Shown: positions 18,429 to 27,029 of the stretch, in pieces
Numbering within the stretch: position 1 is the stretch's first letter
How the letters are laid out: every line of letters starts with the position of its first letter
DNA from: Flagellimonas beolgyonensis
GTDB lineage: Bacteria > Bacteroidota > Bacteroidia > Flavobacteriales > Flavobacteriaceae
Assembly (NCBI RefSeq): GCF_003992615.1
Contig: NZ_RZMY01000003.1
Span: 498,501-562,500, forward strand
Length of the DNA stretch: 64,000 nucleotides
Reading direction: 5' to 3'
Position numbers and translations under genes: made by a program
The notes under the pieces: model-generated
Told to the model about the DNA's origin: nothing
What the model saw: only the letters and a program-made list of their open reading frames with translations
The model's database searches: none

Positions 18429-18977
18429 TTAGGCATTCACCTCATCCAAAGGCTGTACTTCAGGAAAATCGATTGGTGTTCCTGCGGTATTGTTGATGTA
18501 GTTGGAAATGGTCTTGTCCCCGACCAAAACAATGGTATCGATCAAGTTTTCCTTCGTCCATCCGGCCTCGAAGAAGTTATCCAATACATCCTGATCGGCA
18601 TTTCCCCTGTTCTGGGTTATGTTCTTGGCCAATTTCGCCAAGGCATCCAATTTGGTGTCGAATGTGGACTTACCGGCCCTTAGTTCCAAGATTTGATCCT
18701 CGGTGAATCCATTCATCTTGCCAATGGCGGTATGGGCGGCCAAACAATATTCACAATTGTTTACTTGGCTCACGGCCAAGTTCACCACTTCCTTTTCTTT
18801 CGCTTTCAAGGAGGTCTTCGCGTTCGCAAAGTTCAAATAATTCACCAATGCATTGTCTGAATGGGCATAGGTGGCATACAGGTTGGGAACAAAGCCCAAT
18901 GCTTTTTCAAGATTGTCAAATACGGTCTGGTTTGCAGGACTTACCTCGTCTCTTTTGGGTACATTAAATGTGCTCAT
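18429..18977 (-). CDS. Carboxymuconolactone decarboxylase/AhpD-like protein
   Basis: A 182-residue all-helical protein of the AhpD/CMD family. The redox CXXC and general acid His are present in NNCEYCLAAH, the motif of alkylhydroperoxidase-type members. ATG 18977 (MSTFNVPKRDE) is used; the open frame extends further upstream but without family similarity. Probably a cytoplasmic thiol peroxidase-like protein. It sits downstream of an AraC-type gene on the same strand, separated by 275 bp, so AraC control is plausible. A second CXXC protein of this superfamily lies at 48905-49507. Confidence 0.87.
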   Translation of the reverse strand: MSTFNVPKRDEVSPANQTVFDNLEKALGFVPNLYATYAHSDNALVNYLNFANAKTSLKAKEKEVVNLAVSQVNNCEYCLAAHTAIGKMNGFTEDQILELRAGKSTFDTKLDALAKLAKNITQNRGNADQDVLDNFFEAGWTKENLIDTIVLVGDKTISNYINNTAGTPIDFPEVQPLDEVNA

Positions 18978-19252
18978 ACTATTTACTTTTTGGGTATATA
19001 TGGAATTAATATTTCTGAATGAAGGGTTTCTCGGCATCACAATAAAAATCATGATGGAACTTTTGACCGCAATGCTCGGTGGCAACCAAAGGTTGTGCCT
19101 GTTTGGGCGTGCTTCTAAAAATCTCGATGAGATTGAAAATGGATTTGTTGGAAATGTTCATCAATACCTTGTTTTAAATTACAGGGCAAAGATGGGGCAA
19201 TACAAAGGGCAGGTGTTAGGAAGGATTTCCCGACGAGTTGTGCATTCTTCCC
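18978..19252. other. 275-bp gene-free gap between the AraC and AhpD-like genes
   Basis: No coding frame looks real here. The only structure I see is an inverted repeat at 19081-19099 (GGCAACC, AAA, GGTTGTGCC, with one bulged T). It could be an operator for the AhpD-like gene. I find no good promoter match on either strand. Confidence 0.4.
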
Positions 19253-20101
19253 TTAAGGGGTCAAAACCAGACTATCCCGGTATTCGGAAGGGCTCATTTG
19301 CGTCATTTTCTTAAAAAATCGGCTAAAATGGGCCGGGTCGTTAAAGCCCAATTCGTAGGCTATTTCCTGGTTTTGCTTATCGGTATAATTGATGAGCCTT
19401 TTCGCTTCCAAGGCAATTCGGTCCAATATGATCTGTTGGGGAGAGCGTTGGTTGTAAATGGCAAAAAGGTTGGATAGGGTCTTGGGCGATTTGAAGAGCA
19501 TTTCGGCATAATCGCTTACCCGGCGCTTGGTTTTAAAGTTCAAGTCCACCAAATAGTTGAACTTTCTAATCACATCGATCTGATCGTTGTCCAAAGTTTG
19601 CACAATAAGCTGTTCCTTGGCCAATCGGGTGCTAAGGATGATCATTCGTTTAAGCAGCATTTGTAGCATATCGCCCTGAATAGTATCCGGTGTGGAAAAC
19701 TCTTCCAAGAACATATCGAACAACAAGTTGAACTTTTTCAACTGACCATCCGGAATGGTAACAATGGGTAGATCTTGCGTGCCAAAAAACAGAATGCCGT
19801 TGCAGGACACTTCGGTATCATGGTCAAAAATACAATAGAATTCACGGTTGAACAGGATTCCCGTTAAAGGCAGCGCAGTGGCTTCTAGGGAAACATGTTG
19901 CAAATAGGTGACCGTAACCAATTGGTTGGGCTGGAGCACCATGGGAATACCATCCACTTGAAAATGAACCGGTTCGCAGTTTCTGTTCCAAAGAAACTTA
20001 ATGGTGGATTCGGTGTGGGCGAATCGATGTTCATCTTTTTTGATGTCATCGGTAAACCCTAAAACGGCTCCCATTTTCTGGTCTGTGTACTCGTATTTCA
20101 T
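19253..20101 (-). CDS. AraC family transcriptional regulator
   Basis: A 282-residue regulator. The N-terminal part (about 1-160) fits a cupin-like sensing domain; the C-terminal AraC domain has two helix-turn-helix units (RVSDYAEMLFKSPKTLSNLF and QEIAYELGFNDPAHFSRFFK) followed by the family ending MSPSEYR. The ATG at 20101 (MKYEYTDQK) is preferred; an upstream TTG would add 14 residues without domain support. It lies upstream of the AhpD-like gene on the same strand. AraC genes often activate the next gene, so the two may form a small stress module (inference). Confidence 0.87.
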   Translation of the reverse strand: MKYEYTDQKMGAVLGFTDDIKKDEHRFAHTESTIKFLWNRNCEPVHFQVDGIPMVLQPNQLVTVTYLQHVSLEATALPLTGILFNREFYCIFDHDTEVSCNGILFFGTQDLPIVTIPDGQLKKFNLLFDMFLEEFSTPDTIQGDMLQMLLKRMIILSTRLAKEQLIVQTLDNDQIDVIRKFNYLVDLNFKTKRRVSDYAEMLFKSPKTLSNLFAIYNQRSPQQIILDRIALEAKRLINYTDKQNQEIAYELGFNDPAHFSRFFKKMTQMSPSEYRDSLVLTP

Positions 20102-20181
20102 GATGCTTGTGTTCACCGACAAAGGGTCGGTCAATACTTCCAATCAGTCCAACTTACTTTGTAAAACTTACATTGGAGCAT

Positions 20182-20214
20182 AAAAAATCCCCTGCTCCAA
20201 AGGGAGCAGGGGAT
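20182..20214 (-). terminator. Strong intrinsic terminator after pyk
   Basis: A perfect 12-bp stem (ATCCCCTGCTCC with GGAGCAGGGGAT) around AAAG. On the minus strand it ends in six T, 36 bp after the pyk stop. A looser T-rich stretch also follows on the plus strand. Confidence 0.92.
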
Positions 20215-20249
20215 ATATTTTTTGGGTCTATTTTGACCTTTATTGGTGC

Positions 20250-21692
20250 TTAAAAATTACAGGACTCAATTTCGGTAACACGAAGGGTATTTACCATCCC
20301 TTTGTCCTTGATCGGCATTGCGGCCAAGCTGACCAGCATATCGCCCACATTCAAAAATCCTTTTTTGCATGCAATCTGGTTCACGTCCTCAATAGTTTGA
20401 TCAGTGGACACAAATCGATCGTAATAAAAGGCCTTTACGCCCCACAATAGGTTCAATTGGGTCAAAATCCTTTTGTTGGAGGTGAACACCAAAATATGGG
20501 CTGCAGGCCTCCAAGCTGAAATTTGGAAAGCCGTGTACCCACTATTGGTCAATGTGGAAATGGCCTTGGCCTCAATCTCGTTTGCCATAAGGGCGGCATG
20601 GTAGCACACCGATTTGGTGATGAACCTTTTTGTCCGGATATGTGGTGGTGTTTGAGGAACCTTGATCAAGTTGGAACCTTCCACACTGGCAACGATACTT
20701 GCCATTTTTTCGATTACCTGAACTGGGTAGTTTCCAACAGAGGTCTCCCCGGAAAGCATCACGGCATCGGCACCATCCATAACGGAGTTGGCCACGTCGT
20801 TCACCTCAGCACGTGTCGGTGTAAGGCTGGTGATCATGGTTTCCATCATCTGCGTGGCAATAATTACAGGAATCCGAGCCTTTTTGGCCCTCAAAACCAG
20901 TTTTTTCTGAATCAAGGGGACCTCTTGGGCAGGGACTTCCACACCCAAGTCGCCTCGGGCCACCATTAAACCATCACAATAGGTAACGATCTTATCGATG
21001 TTCTCCACGGCTTCAGGCTTTTCTATTTTTGCCACGATCGGAATCTTGTGATCGGAGTGTTTCTTGATCAATTCTTGCAAATCGATAAGGTCTTGGCTGT
21101 GCCGAACAAACGACAGTGCCATCCAATCCACTTGCTGTTCAATGGCAAAAATGGCGTCCTTAATATCCTTTTTGGTCAAGGCAGGCAATGAAATGGCCGT
21201 GTTGGGCAAATTCACTCCCTTTTTGGATTTAAGGGGCCCTCCTTGGATTACGGTTGCTATTACTTCATTTTCACCGTTGGTGGACCTTACTTCAAAGATG
21301 AGCTTACCATCATCAAGCAAAATGCGCTCACCGGGTTTTACATCCCTTGGAAAGCTTTTGTAGTTCATATAAACCCGTTCCGCGGTTCCCTCAAAGGGCT
21401 CGCCAGTGGCAAAGGTTACTTCGTCGCCCGGTGCTACAATGGCTTCTCCGCCCATAACGCCTACACGAAGTTTTGGTCCCTGTAAATCGGCAAGTATTGC
21501 GGTGTTTACTTCCAACTCCTCATTCAGTTCCCGTATCATTTTAATGCGTTCCGCAACATCTTCGTAGGCAGCATGTGAAAAATTGATCCTAAATACATCC
21601 ACTCCTGCCAGCATCATTGCTTTAAGGGTCTCCTTCGAACTGGTGGCTGGACCTAAGGTTGCTACAATTTTAGTCTTCTTTCTAGTTGGCAT
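20250..21692 (-). CDS. pyk: Pyruvate kinase
   Basis: Converts phosphoenolpyruvate and ADP to pyruvate and ATP, the last glycolytic step. It starts KKTKIVATLGPATSS and carries the active-site Lys/Glu region IPIVAKIEKPEAVENID and the signature MVARGDLGVEVP, then TRAEVNDVANSVMDGADAVML. The A, B and C domains are complete at 480 residues, the normal length. It lies 2 bp after the VDYFLK-type gene in the conserved flavobacterial block acpP-fabF-rnc-pyk, and ends at a strong terminator. Confidence 0.97.
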   Translation of the reverse strand: MPTRKKTKIVATLGPATSSKETLKAMMLAGVDVFRINFSHAAYEDVAERIKMIRELNEELEVNTAILADLQGPKLRVGVMGGEAIVAPGDEVTFATGEPFEGTAERVYMNYKSFPRDVKPGERILLDDGKLIFEVRSTNGENEVIATVIQGGPLKSKKGVNLPNTAISLPALTKKDIKDAIFAIEQQVDWMALSFVRHSQDLIDLQELIKKHSDHKIPIVAKIEKPEAVENIDKIVTYCDGLMVARGDLGVEVPAQEVPLIQKKLVLRAKKARIPVIIATQMMETMITSLTPTRAEVNDVANSVMDGADAVMLSGETSVGNYPVQVIEKMASIVASVEGSNLIKVPQTPPHIRTKRFITKSVCYHAALMANEIEAKAISTLTNSGYTAFQISAWRPAAHILVFTSNKRILTQLNLLWGVKAFYYDRFVSTDQTIEDVNQIACKKGFLNVGDMLVSLAAMPIKDKGMVNTLRVTEIESCNF

Positions 21693-21694
21693 TG

Positions 21695-22159
21695 TTAAAA
21701 GATTAAATTTCTTTTTGATTTTAAGGTTTGTGTGTCAATAGGGTATGCGGTCATAACCCTGGCTATTTTGTTGATGCGTCGTACTTGTTCTTCTATCAAG
21801 TCGTCATCGGCAGCGTCTACTTTCAAAAAATAATCCACTTCCTTCCGTTCTTTTATCAAGTGATCCATACGTTCAGAAGTGTTGTTGCCAAACAGTCCAT
21901 CCGAGGGAATTACTTCTTCCACAACACATTTATTGGCAATCAGCGTCCAATACAGATCGTTCAGTTCATCGTCCCAATCAAAAACGGAAAATTTAGCATT
22001 TGCCTCAAGACAAAGATCCCTTTCCATACGTTTCAAGTACAATCCACAGCCGGAATTTATGGCATAGGTTATGGCATAATCTTCCAAATTACTGTGTATG
22101 GCGATGAGCTTAAAACTGTCATCATAAAAATCTGCCGATATTCGATGTGTTGTCAACAT
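21695..22159 (-). CDS. IPExxxVDY-family protein (flavobacterial, unknown function)
   Basis: A 154-residue soluble protein with no signal peptide or membrane segment. The C-terminal part carries KEVDYFLKVD followed by a helix, matching the family named after the IPExxxVDY motif, although the IPE part is not clear here. Members are found in Bacteroidota next to rnc and pyk, as here (2 bp upstream of pyk). The biochemical role is unknown. The frequent pairing suggests co-expression with pyruvate kinase, not a proven partnership. Confidence 0.75.
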   Translation of the reverse strand: MLTTHRISADFYDDSFKLIAIHSNLEDYAITYAINSGCGLYLKRMERDLCLEANAKFSVFDWDDELNDLYWTLIANKCVVEEVIPSDGLFGNNTSERMDHLIKERKEVDYFLKVDAADDDLIEEQVRRINKIARVMTAYPIDTQTLKSKRNLIF

Positions 22160-22270
22160 GCCCTAAACACGAACGGTAAATATACTCTTAATCCGTTTGA
22201 ATGCCTAGTTATTGCAATACAATACACCTATAAATCAAACGAAAACGATTGAGTTTGCCTTTATTTAAAG

Positions 22271-23008
22271 TTACTGATTTTCAATTTTGTTCTGAAGCGC
22301 AAAGTATGCACGCTTGGACGCTTTTTCCTCTGCCTTCTTTTTTGAAGTGGCCCTGGCCTTGGCCATGATTCGGTCCCCGATGGTCAATTTAACGGCAAAA
22401 TGTTTGAGCTCATCGTTACCGGTATCTTCGTACACGTTGTAGTTGAAGGACTTTTTTTGTTTTTGGCACCATTCAATTACCAAACTTTTGTAGCTGATGA
22501 CCTTTCCTTCCAGTTGTTCAATGTCTACGTAGGGTTCGATGACCCTGTCATAGATGAATTTTTCACAATACTTATAGCCCCGATCAAGATAAATGGCCCC
22601 GATCAACGCTTCAAAAACATTGCCGTGGATGTTTTCCCCGAAATGGGATTTGGGAATCCTACTTTCCACAAATCGAAGCAGCCCAAGATCCTTACCTAGC
22701 TCGTTCAGGTGTTTTCGGCTAACCACCTTGGAGCGCATTTTGGTGAGATATCCCTCGTCTCCTTCGGGTACTTCATTGTATAAGTGACGGGAAATTATGG
22801 TGCCCAACATGGAGTCGCCCAAAAACTCGAGCCGTTCGTAATTCATGGGGTTGCCCTCGGCGTCCCTTTTGTTCATGGAACGATGCAAAAAGGCTCTTTT
22901 GTAGACCTCAATGTTCTTGGGTTTAAATCCCAAGATTTTTTTCATCCCCAAAAAAAAATCCCCATCCGAGTTCGGATGGGAATTGAATATTTTGGAGGTG
23001 AGTTTCAT
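22271..23008 (-). CDS. rnc: Ribonuclease III
   Basis: A double-strand-specific endoribonuclease that processes rRNA precursors and structured RNAs. The catalytic motif ERLEFLGDSMLG and the second acidic site (GNVFEALIGAIYLDRGY) are present, followed by a C-terminal double-stranded RNA-binding domain (residues 170-240, ending KKKAEEKASKRAY). The length of 245 residues is normal, with a short N-terminal extension before KKILGFKPKNIEVYKRAF. It begins 9 bp after fabF. Codons about 10-20 form a hairpin followed by nine T (see the terminator entry), which is unusual inside a coding region. Confidence 0.96.
   Translation of the reverse strand: MKLTSKIFNSHPNSDGDFFLGMKKILGFKPKNIEVYKRAFLHRSMNKRDAEGNPMNYERLEFLGDSMLGTIISRHLYNEVPEGDEGYLTKMRSKVVSRKHLNELGKDLGLLRFVESRIPKSHFGENIHGNVFEALIGAIYLDRGYKYCEKFIYDRVIEPYVDIEQLEGKVISYKSLVIEWCQKQKKSFNYNVYEDTGNDELKHFAVKLTIGDRIMAKARATSKKKAEEKASKRAYFALQNKIENQ
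22950..22980 (-). terminator. Terminator-like hairpin with T9 inside the start of rnc
   Basis: On the minus strand CCCATCCG, AACT, CGGATGGG forms a perfect 8-bp stem with a 4-nt loop, followed by GA and nine T. It has the form of an intrinsic terminator, yet it lies about 28 bp inside rnc, encoding HPNSDGDFF. It could attenuate rnc after fabF. The T9 run could also cause slippage. Confidence 0.55.
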
Positions 23009-23017
23009 GTTACAAAA

Positions 23018-24268
23018 CTACCCTAATTTTTTGAAAATAAGACACGCATTGTGTCCTCCAAAACCAAAGGTATTGCTCATGGCCACCTTAACCTCCCTCT
23101 CTTGAGCCTTGTTCAGCGTAAGATTGAGCGATGGATCGATTTCCTCGTCCACCACGCTGTGGTTAATGGTCGGTGGAACCATATTGTGCTCCATGGCCAA
23201 AATGGACGCAATGGCTTCTATGGCCCCAGCAGCACCCAACAAGTGTCCGGTCATGGATTTGGTGGAATTGATATTGATCTTGGATGCATGTGCACCAAAT
23301 ACCTTGGAAATGGCCTTAAGCTCGGCAACATCACCAAGTGGTGTGGAAGTACCGTGCGTATTGATGGCATCCACATCCTCTGGTTTTAGCCCAGCATCCC
23401 TCAAGCAATTTTCCATTACCCGAACCACACCGATACCTTCTGGATGGGGTGCGGTCATGTGATAGGCGTCACTAGACATGCCTCCTCCGGCCACTTCGGC
23501 ATAGATTTTGGCACCGCGTGCCTTGGCGTGTTCGTATTCTTCCAAGACCAATGCACCTGCTCCCTCGCCCAATACGAAACCATCACGTGTGGCATCGAAA
23601 GGTCTGGAGGCAGTCTCTGGACTATCATTTCTTGTGGACAGGGCATGCATGGAGTTAAAACCACCCATACCTGCTATCGTCACTGCTGCTTCACTACCCC
23701 CGGTCACAATAACATCACAATGACCCAATCGAATATAATTGAGTGCATCGATCATAGCATTGGCAGAAGATGCACAAGCAGAAACCGTTGTATAATTAGG
23801 CCCCATAAATCCATGCTTAATGGAAATGTTTCCTGGTGCGATGTCGGCAATCATTTTTGGGATAAAGAAGGGGTTGAAACGAGGCGTTCCATCGCCCTCG
23901 GCGTAACCAATGACTTCATTCTGGAAGGTTTCCAACCCTCCAATGCCTGCACCCCAAATGACTCCGACCCTAAACTTGTCCACGTGGTCCAAATCAATCC
24001 CGGAATCGGCTATGGCCTCATCGGAAGATACCAGTGCATATTGGGCAAACCGATCCAGTTTTCTTACTTCCTTGCGGTCGAAGAAATCATTGGGATCGTA
24101 CCCTTTAAGCTCACAGGCAAATTTTGTCTTGAACTTTTCGGTATCGAAATATGTTATGGGGGCGCAACCGCTTTTACCGGTCCGTAGTCCTTCCCAATAA
24201 GCTTCCAAATTGTTTCCGATCGGGGTCAAAGCACCCATTCCGGTAACTACAACTCGCTTTAACTGCAT
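23018..24268 (-). CDS. fabF: 3-oxoacyl-ACP synthase II
   Basis: Condenses malonyl-ACP with acyl-ACP in fatty-acid elongation. The catalytic triad is visible: Cys in VSACASSANAM, His in NTHGTSTPLGD, and His in TKSMTGHLLGAAG; the start RRVVVTGMGALTPIG-like (LKRVVVTGMGALTPIGNN) and end MSNTFGFGGHNA are typical. The length of 416 residues is normal. It follows acpP by 99 bp with a hairpin terminator between, and is 9 bp from rnc, forming the usual lipid-synthesis block. Confidence 0.97.
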   Translation of the reverse strand: MQLKRVVVTGMGALTPIGNNLEAYWEGLRTGKSGCAPITYFDTEKFKTKFACELKGYDPNDFFDRKEVRKLDRFAQYALVSSDEAIADSGIDLDHVDKFRVGVIWGAGIGGLETFQNEVIGYAEGDGTPRFNPFFIPKMIADIAPGNISIKHGFMGPNYTTVSACASSANAMIDALNYIRLGHCDVIVTGGSEAAVTIAGMGGFNSMHALSTRNDSPETASRPFDATRDGFVLGEGAGALVLEEYEHAKARGAKIYAEVAGGGMSSDAYHMTAPHPEGIGVVRVMENCLRDAGLKPEDVDAINTHGTSTPLGDVAELKAISKVFGAHASKININSTKSMTGHLLGAAGAIEAIASILAMEHNMVPPTINHSVVDEEIDPSLNLTLNKAQEREVKVAMSNTFGFGGHNACLIFKKLG

Positions 24269-24301
24269 TGAACTATGTTTTACCCTTTAGACCTAAATTA
24301 T

Positions 24302-24339
24302 AAAAAAATTATCCATGTGATAATCACCACATGGATAAT
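24302..24339 (-). terminator. Terminator or attenuator between acpP and fabF
   Basis: A perfect 12-bp stem (ATTATCCATGTG with CACATGGATAAT) around an 8-nt loop, followed on the minus strand by seven T. It lies after acpP and before fabF, so only part of the acpP transcripts should continue into fabF. Confidence 0.85.
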
Positions 24340-24367
24340 TCCAATTCTTTAGCAATATATCATATAA

Positions 24368-24601
24368 TTACTTAGCTTCTTCGATGTAGCTAATGGCTTG
24401 ACCTACAGTGGCAATGTTTTCTGCTTGGTCGTCTGGTATTTGGATATCAAATTCTTTCTCAAACTCCATGATAAGCTCAACAGTGTCCAAGGAATCCGCT
24501 CCTAAATCGTTGGTAAAGCTAGCTTCAGCTACAACTTCATTCTCATCAACACCGAGTTTATCAACGATGATAGCCTTTACTCTTGATGCAATGTCTGACA
24601 T
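24368..24601 (-). CDS. acpP: Acyl carrier protein
   Basis: A 77-residue acidic four-helix protein carrying acyl chains on a phosphopantetheine arm. The arm attaches to Ser37 in [12 protein letters not shown]. Length and charge are typical. It heads the block acpP-fabF-rnc and is divergent from purN. A TATTTTTG -7 box lies 33 bp upstream of the ATG. The terminator right after it would raise its level relative to fabF, as expected for an abundant carrier. Confidence 0.97.
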   Translation of the reverse strand: MSDIASRVKAIIVDKLGVDENEVVAEASFTNDLGADSLDTVELIMEFEKEFDIQIPDDQAENIATVGQAISYIEEAK

Positions 24602-24633
24602 AATTATAGTGGTTTTAAAAATTTAATCGTTGG

Positions 24634-24641
24634 CAAAAATA
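24634..24641 (-). promoter_or_regulatory. -7 box of the acpP promoter
   Basis: TATTTTTG on the minus strand matches TAnnTTTG and lies 32 bp upstream of the acpP ATG. I do not see a TTG at the expected distance, so only half of the promoter is supported. Confidence 0.5.
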
Positions 24642-24762
24642 TAAAACTTTGGATTAATTACACCATTTGTCGATAAAATGTACTCCAAATTAAACATCTT
24701 AAGGTTCAGTACATTACTTTAGCCGCCTGAAGTTAGTCCAAAATACCATCAATTCCTAACAG

Positions 24763-25326
24763 ATGAAACAAATAGTCATCTTGGCCTCTGGAAGTGGCTC
24801 AAATGCAGAAAACATCATAACGTACTTCAACAACATACCTACTATTAATGTGGTTGCGGTCCTCACCAATAAGAAAGAGGCAAAGGTGTTGGAACGCTGC
24901 GATAGGCTCGAAGTTCCTGCCTTTTATTTCAACAAAGTTGCTTTGACCAAAACCGATGCGGTGGTTGATCTTTTGAAAGTACTGAACACCGATTTAGTGG
25001 TACTTGCCGGGTTCCTATGGAAAGTTCCGGAAAACATGATTGAAGCCTTCCCAAAAAAAATCATAAACATACATCCGGCACTGCTGCCCAAATATGGAGG
25101 CAAGGGCATGTACGGTGAAAAAGTGCATCAAGCAGTAAAGGATAATAAAGAAACTGAAACAGGCATTACCATACATTACGTAAACGAGAACTATGATGAA
25201 GGTGCCATTATTTTCCAAGCCAAAACCAAGGTAGAACCATCCGATAGCCCGGACCAAATTGCCGAAAAGGTACACCAATTGGAGTACGAACATTTTCCCA
25301 AAATCATCGAAAAACTGCTTAGTTAA
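24763..25326 (+). CDS. purN: Phosphoribosylglycinamide formyltransferase
   Basis: Transfers a formyl group from 10-formyl-tetrahydrofolate to GAR in purine synthesis. The N-terminal phosphate loop is LASGSGSNAENII; the catalytic Asn-His region is NIHPALLPKYGGKGMYG; the catalytic Asp lies in HYVNENYDEGAIIFQA. At 187 residues it is the usual length. The stop overlaps the RNase H start by one base (TAATG), and a PurF-like amidotransferase follows two genes later, consistent with purine metabolism. Confidence 0.96.
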   Translation: MKQIVILASGSGSNAENIITYFNNIPTINVVAVLTNKKEAKVLERCDRLEVPAFYFNKVALTKTDAVVDLLKVLNTDLVVLAGFLWKVPENMIEAFPKKIINIHPALLPKYGGKGMYGEKVHQAVKDNKETETGITIHYVNENYDEGAIIFQAKTKVEPSDSPDQIAEKVHQLEYEHFPKIIEKLLS

Positions 25327-25961
25327 TGGGCAAAAAAGCAAAGTTTTATGTGGTTTGGAAGGGAAAACACCCTGGCATTTTTGAATCTTGGGCCGATTGC
25401 AAGGCACAGATCGAAGGGTTCAAAGGGGCAGAATACAAATCCTTCGCCACCTTTGCCGAGGCCAAAAAGGCATACAATAGCAATTATCTGGAGTACAAGG
25501 GAAAATCGAAGGGCAAACCGGGCTTAACGCAAGAAGAGTTGCTCAAAATTGGCGAGCCCAACTACAATTCCATTGCCGTGGATGCAGCATCGAGCGGCAA
25601 CCCTGGCCGCATGGAGTACCGCGGGGTGGACACCAAGTCCAAAAAAGTGCTCTTCCATCAAGGTCCTTTCGAACAGGGCACCAACAATGTGGGTGAGTTC
25701 TTGGCATTGGTCCACGGATTGGCTTTTTTAAAACAACAAAAAAGCGATCGCATCATTTATTCCGACTCCCGAATTGCAATTGGCTGGGTGCGCAAAGGTA
25801 AGTGCGGCACCAAACTCGAAAAAAACAGTACGAATACGAAATTGTTCGAACTGGTGGCCCGTGCAGAGGAGTGGCTCAAAAAGAACCGATACTCGACCCC
25901 AATCGTAAAATGGGAGACCAAGGCATGGGGAGAAATTCCTGCTGATTTTGGCCGTAAATAA
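25326..25961 (+). CDS. Ribonuclease H1 with N-terminal viroplasmin domain
   Basis: Cleaves RNA in RNA-DNA hybrids. Residues 1-50 form the caulimovirus-viroplasmin/hybrid-binding domain (KFYVVWKGKHPGIFESWADC, then AEAKKAY). The RNase H catalytic domain starts near residue 78 with VDAASSGNPG (first Asp) and continues with the Glu in NVGEFLALVHGLAF and the Asp in IIYSDSRIAIGWV. It is 211 residues long and shares the TAATG junction with purN, so translation is coupled. Confidence 0.93.
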   Translation: MGKKAKFYVVWKGKHPGIFESWADCKAQIEGFKGAEYKSFATFAEAKKAYNSNYLEYKGKSKGKPGLTQEELLKIGEPNYNSIAVDAASSGNPGRMEYRGVDTKSKKVLFHQGPFEQGTNNVGEFLALVHGLAFLKQQKSDRIIYSDSRIAIGWVRKGKCGTKLEKNSTNTKLFELVARAEEWLKKNRYSTPIVKWETKAWGEIPADFGRK

Positions 25962-26034
25962 GCCTCAGTTGCCATTAATTTCCTAAAAATTCATAATTGC
26001 AACCACCATTGTACCAAATGGCATTGCTAAACCG

Positions 26035-26042
26035 TATATTTG
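26035..26042 (+). promoter_or_regulatory. -7 box before the PfkB kinase gene
   Basis: TATATTTG matches TAnnTTTG exactly and lies 16 bp before the ATG at 26059. The nearest TTG (26009-26011) is 23 bp upstream, longer than usual. Confidence 0.5.
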
Positions 26043-26058
26043 CACCAAAATTTAGGGA

Positions 26059-26985
26059 ATGGGCAAATTACTGATCGTGGGGACAATGGCTTTCGATGCC
26101 ATTGAAACACCGTTCGGAAAAACAGGTAGAATATTGGGTGGCGCTGGTACCTTCATCGGACTCGCCGCTTCCCAGTTCAAAATCGACTCCGCGATCGTGT
26201 CCGTGGTCGGTGATGATTTTCCCCAGTCCTATATGAATATGTTGGCCGACAGGCACATCGACTTATCCGGTGTGGAAGTGGTTAAAGGTGGAAAAACCTT
26301 TTACTGGGCCGGCAAATACCACAACGATTTGAATTCCCGGGATACCTTGGTCACCGAACTGAACACCTTGGCCGATTTCAATCCGGTGGTGCCCAACAAC
26401 TTTGTGGATGCCGACGTGGTCATGTTGGGCAATCTGCACCCGAACATCCAGTTGAGTGTAATCAATCAGATGGAAGAACGACCAAAACTGATTATTCTCG
26501 ATACCATGAATTTTTGGATGGACAACACTTGGGACGAGTTGATGGAGGTCGTTAAAAAAATAGATGTCATTACCATAAATGATGCTGAAGCAAGACAGAT
26601 GACCGATGAATATTCCTTGGTTAAGGCAGCCACAAAAATCCAGGAAATGGGTCCGAAATATGTAGTGATCAAAAAAGGGGAACACGGTGCCCTATTGTTT
26701 CACGAGGACCAAATTTTCTTTGCACCCGCCCTACCATTGGAAGAGGTTTTTGATCCAACCGGTGCAGGCGATACGTTTGCAGGAGGCTTTGCAGGCTATT
26801 TGACCGAATCGGGGAACATTTCATTCGAGAGTATGAAAAATGCCATTATCCATGGTTCCAATTTGGCCTCGTTCTGTGTGGAACGTTTTGGAACGGAACG
26901 CATGGTAAACCTTCCCAAACATGAGGTGGAGGCCCGTTTGGTACAATTTAGGGAATTGACACAGTTCAATATAGAATTAACGTAA
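26059..26985 (+). CDS. PfkB family carbohydrate/nucleoside kinase
   Basis: A 308-residue ribokinase-fold kinase. The N-terminal substrate region reads GGAGTFIGLAASQF; the C-terminal PfkB signature DPTGAGDTFAGGFAGYL holds the catalytic Asp and the anion hole. The substrate could be a sugar or a nucleoside; its position between purN/RNase H and a PurF-like gene hints at nucleoside metabolism, which is inference. An intrinsic terminator follows immediately. Confidence 0.87.
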   Translation: MGKLLIVGTMAFDAIETPFGKTGRILGGAGTFIGLAASQFKIDSAIVSVVGDDFPQSYMNMLADRHIDLSGVEVVKGGKTFYWAGKYHNDLNSRDTLVTELNTLADFNPVVPNNFVDADVVMLGNLHPNIQLSVINQMEERPKLIILDTMNFWMDNTWDELMEVVKKIDVITINDAEARQMTDEYSLVKAATKIQEMGPKYVVIKKGEHGALLFHEDQIFFAPALPLEEVFDPTGAGDTFAGGFAGYLTESGNISFESMKNAIIHGSNLASFCVERFGTERMVNLPKHEVEARLVQFRELTQFNIELT

Positions 26986-26991
26986 ATACAC

Positions 26992-27017
26992 GCCCTGAAG
27001 CTTTCGGGGCTTTTTTT
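26992..27017 (+). terminator. Intrinsic terminator after the PfkB gene
   Basis: GCCCTGA pairs with TCGGGGC (one G-T pair) around AGCTT, followed by seven T. It ends 12 bp before the next ATG at 27030. Confidence 0.85.
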
Positions 27018-27029
27018 ATTTGGTTTGTT

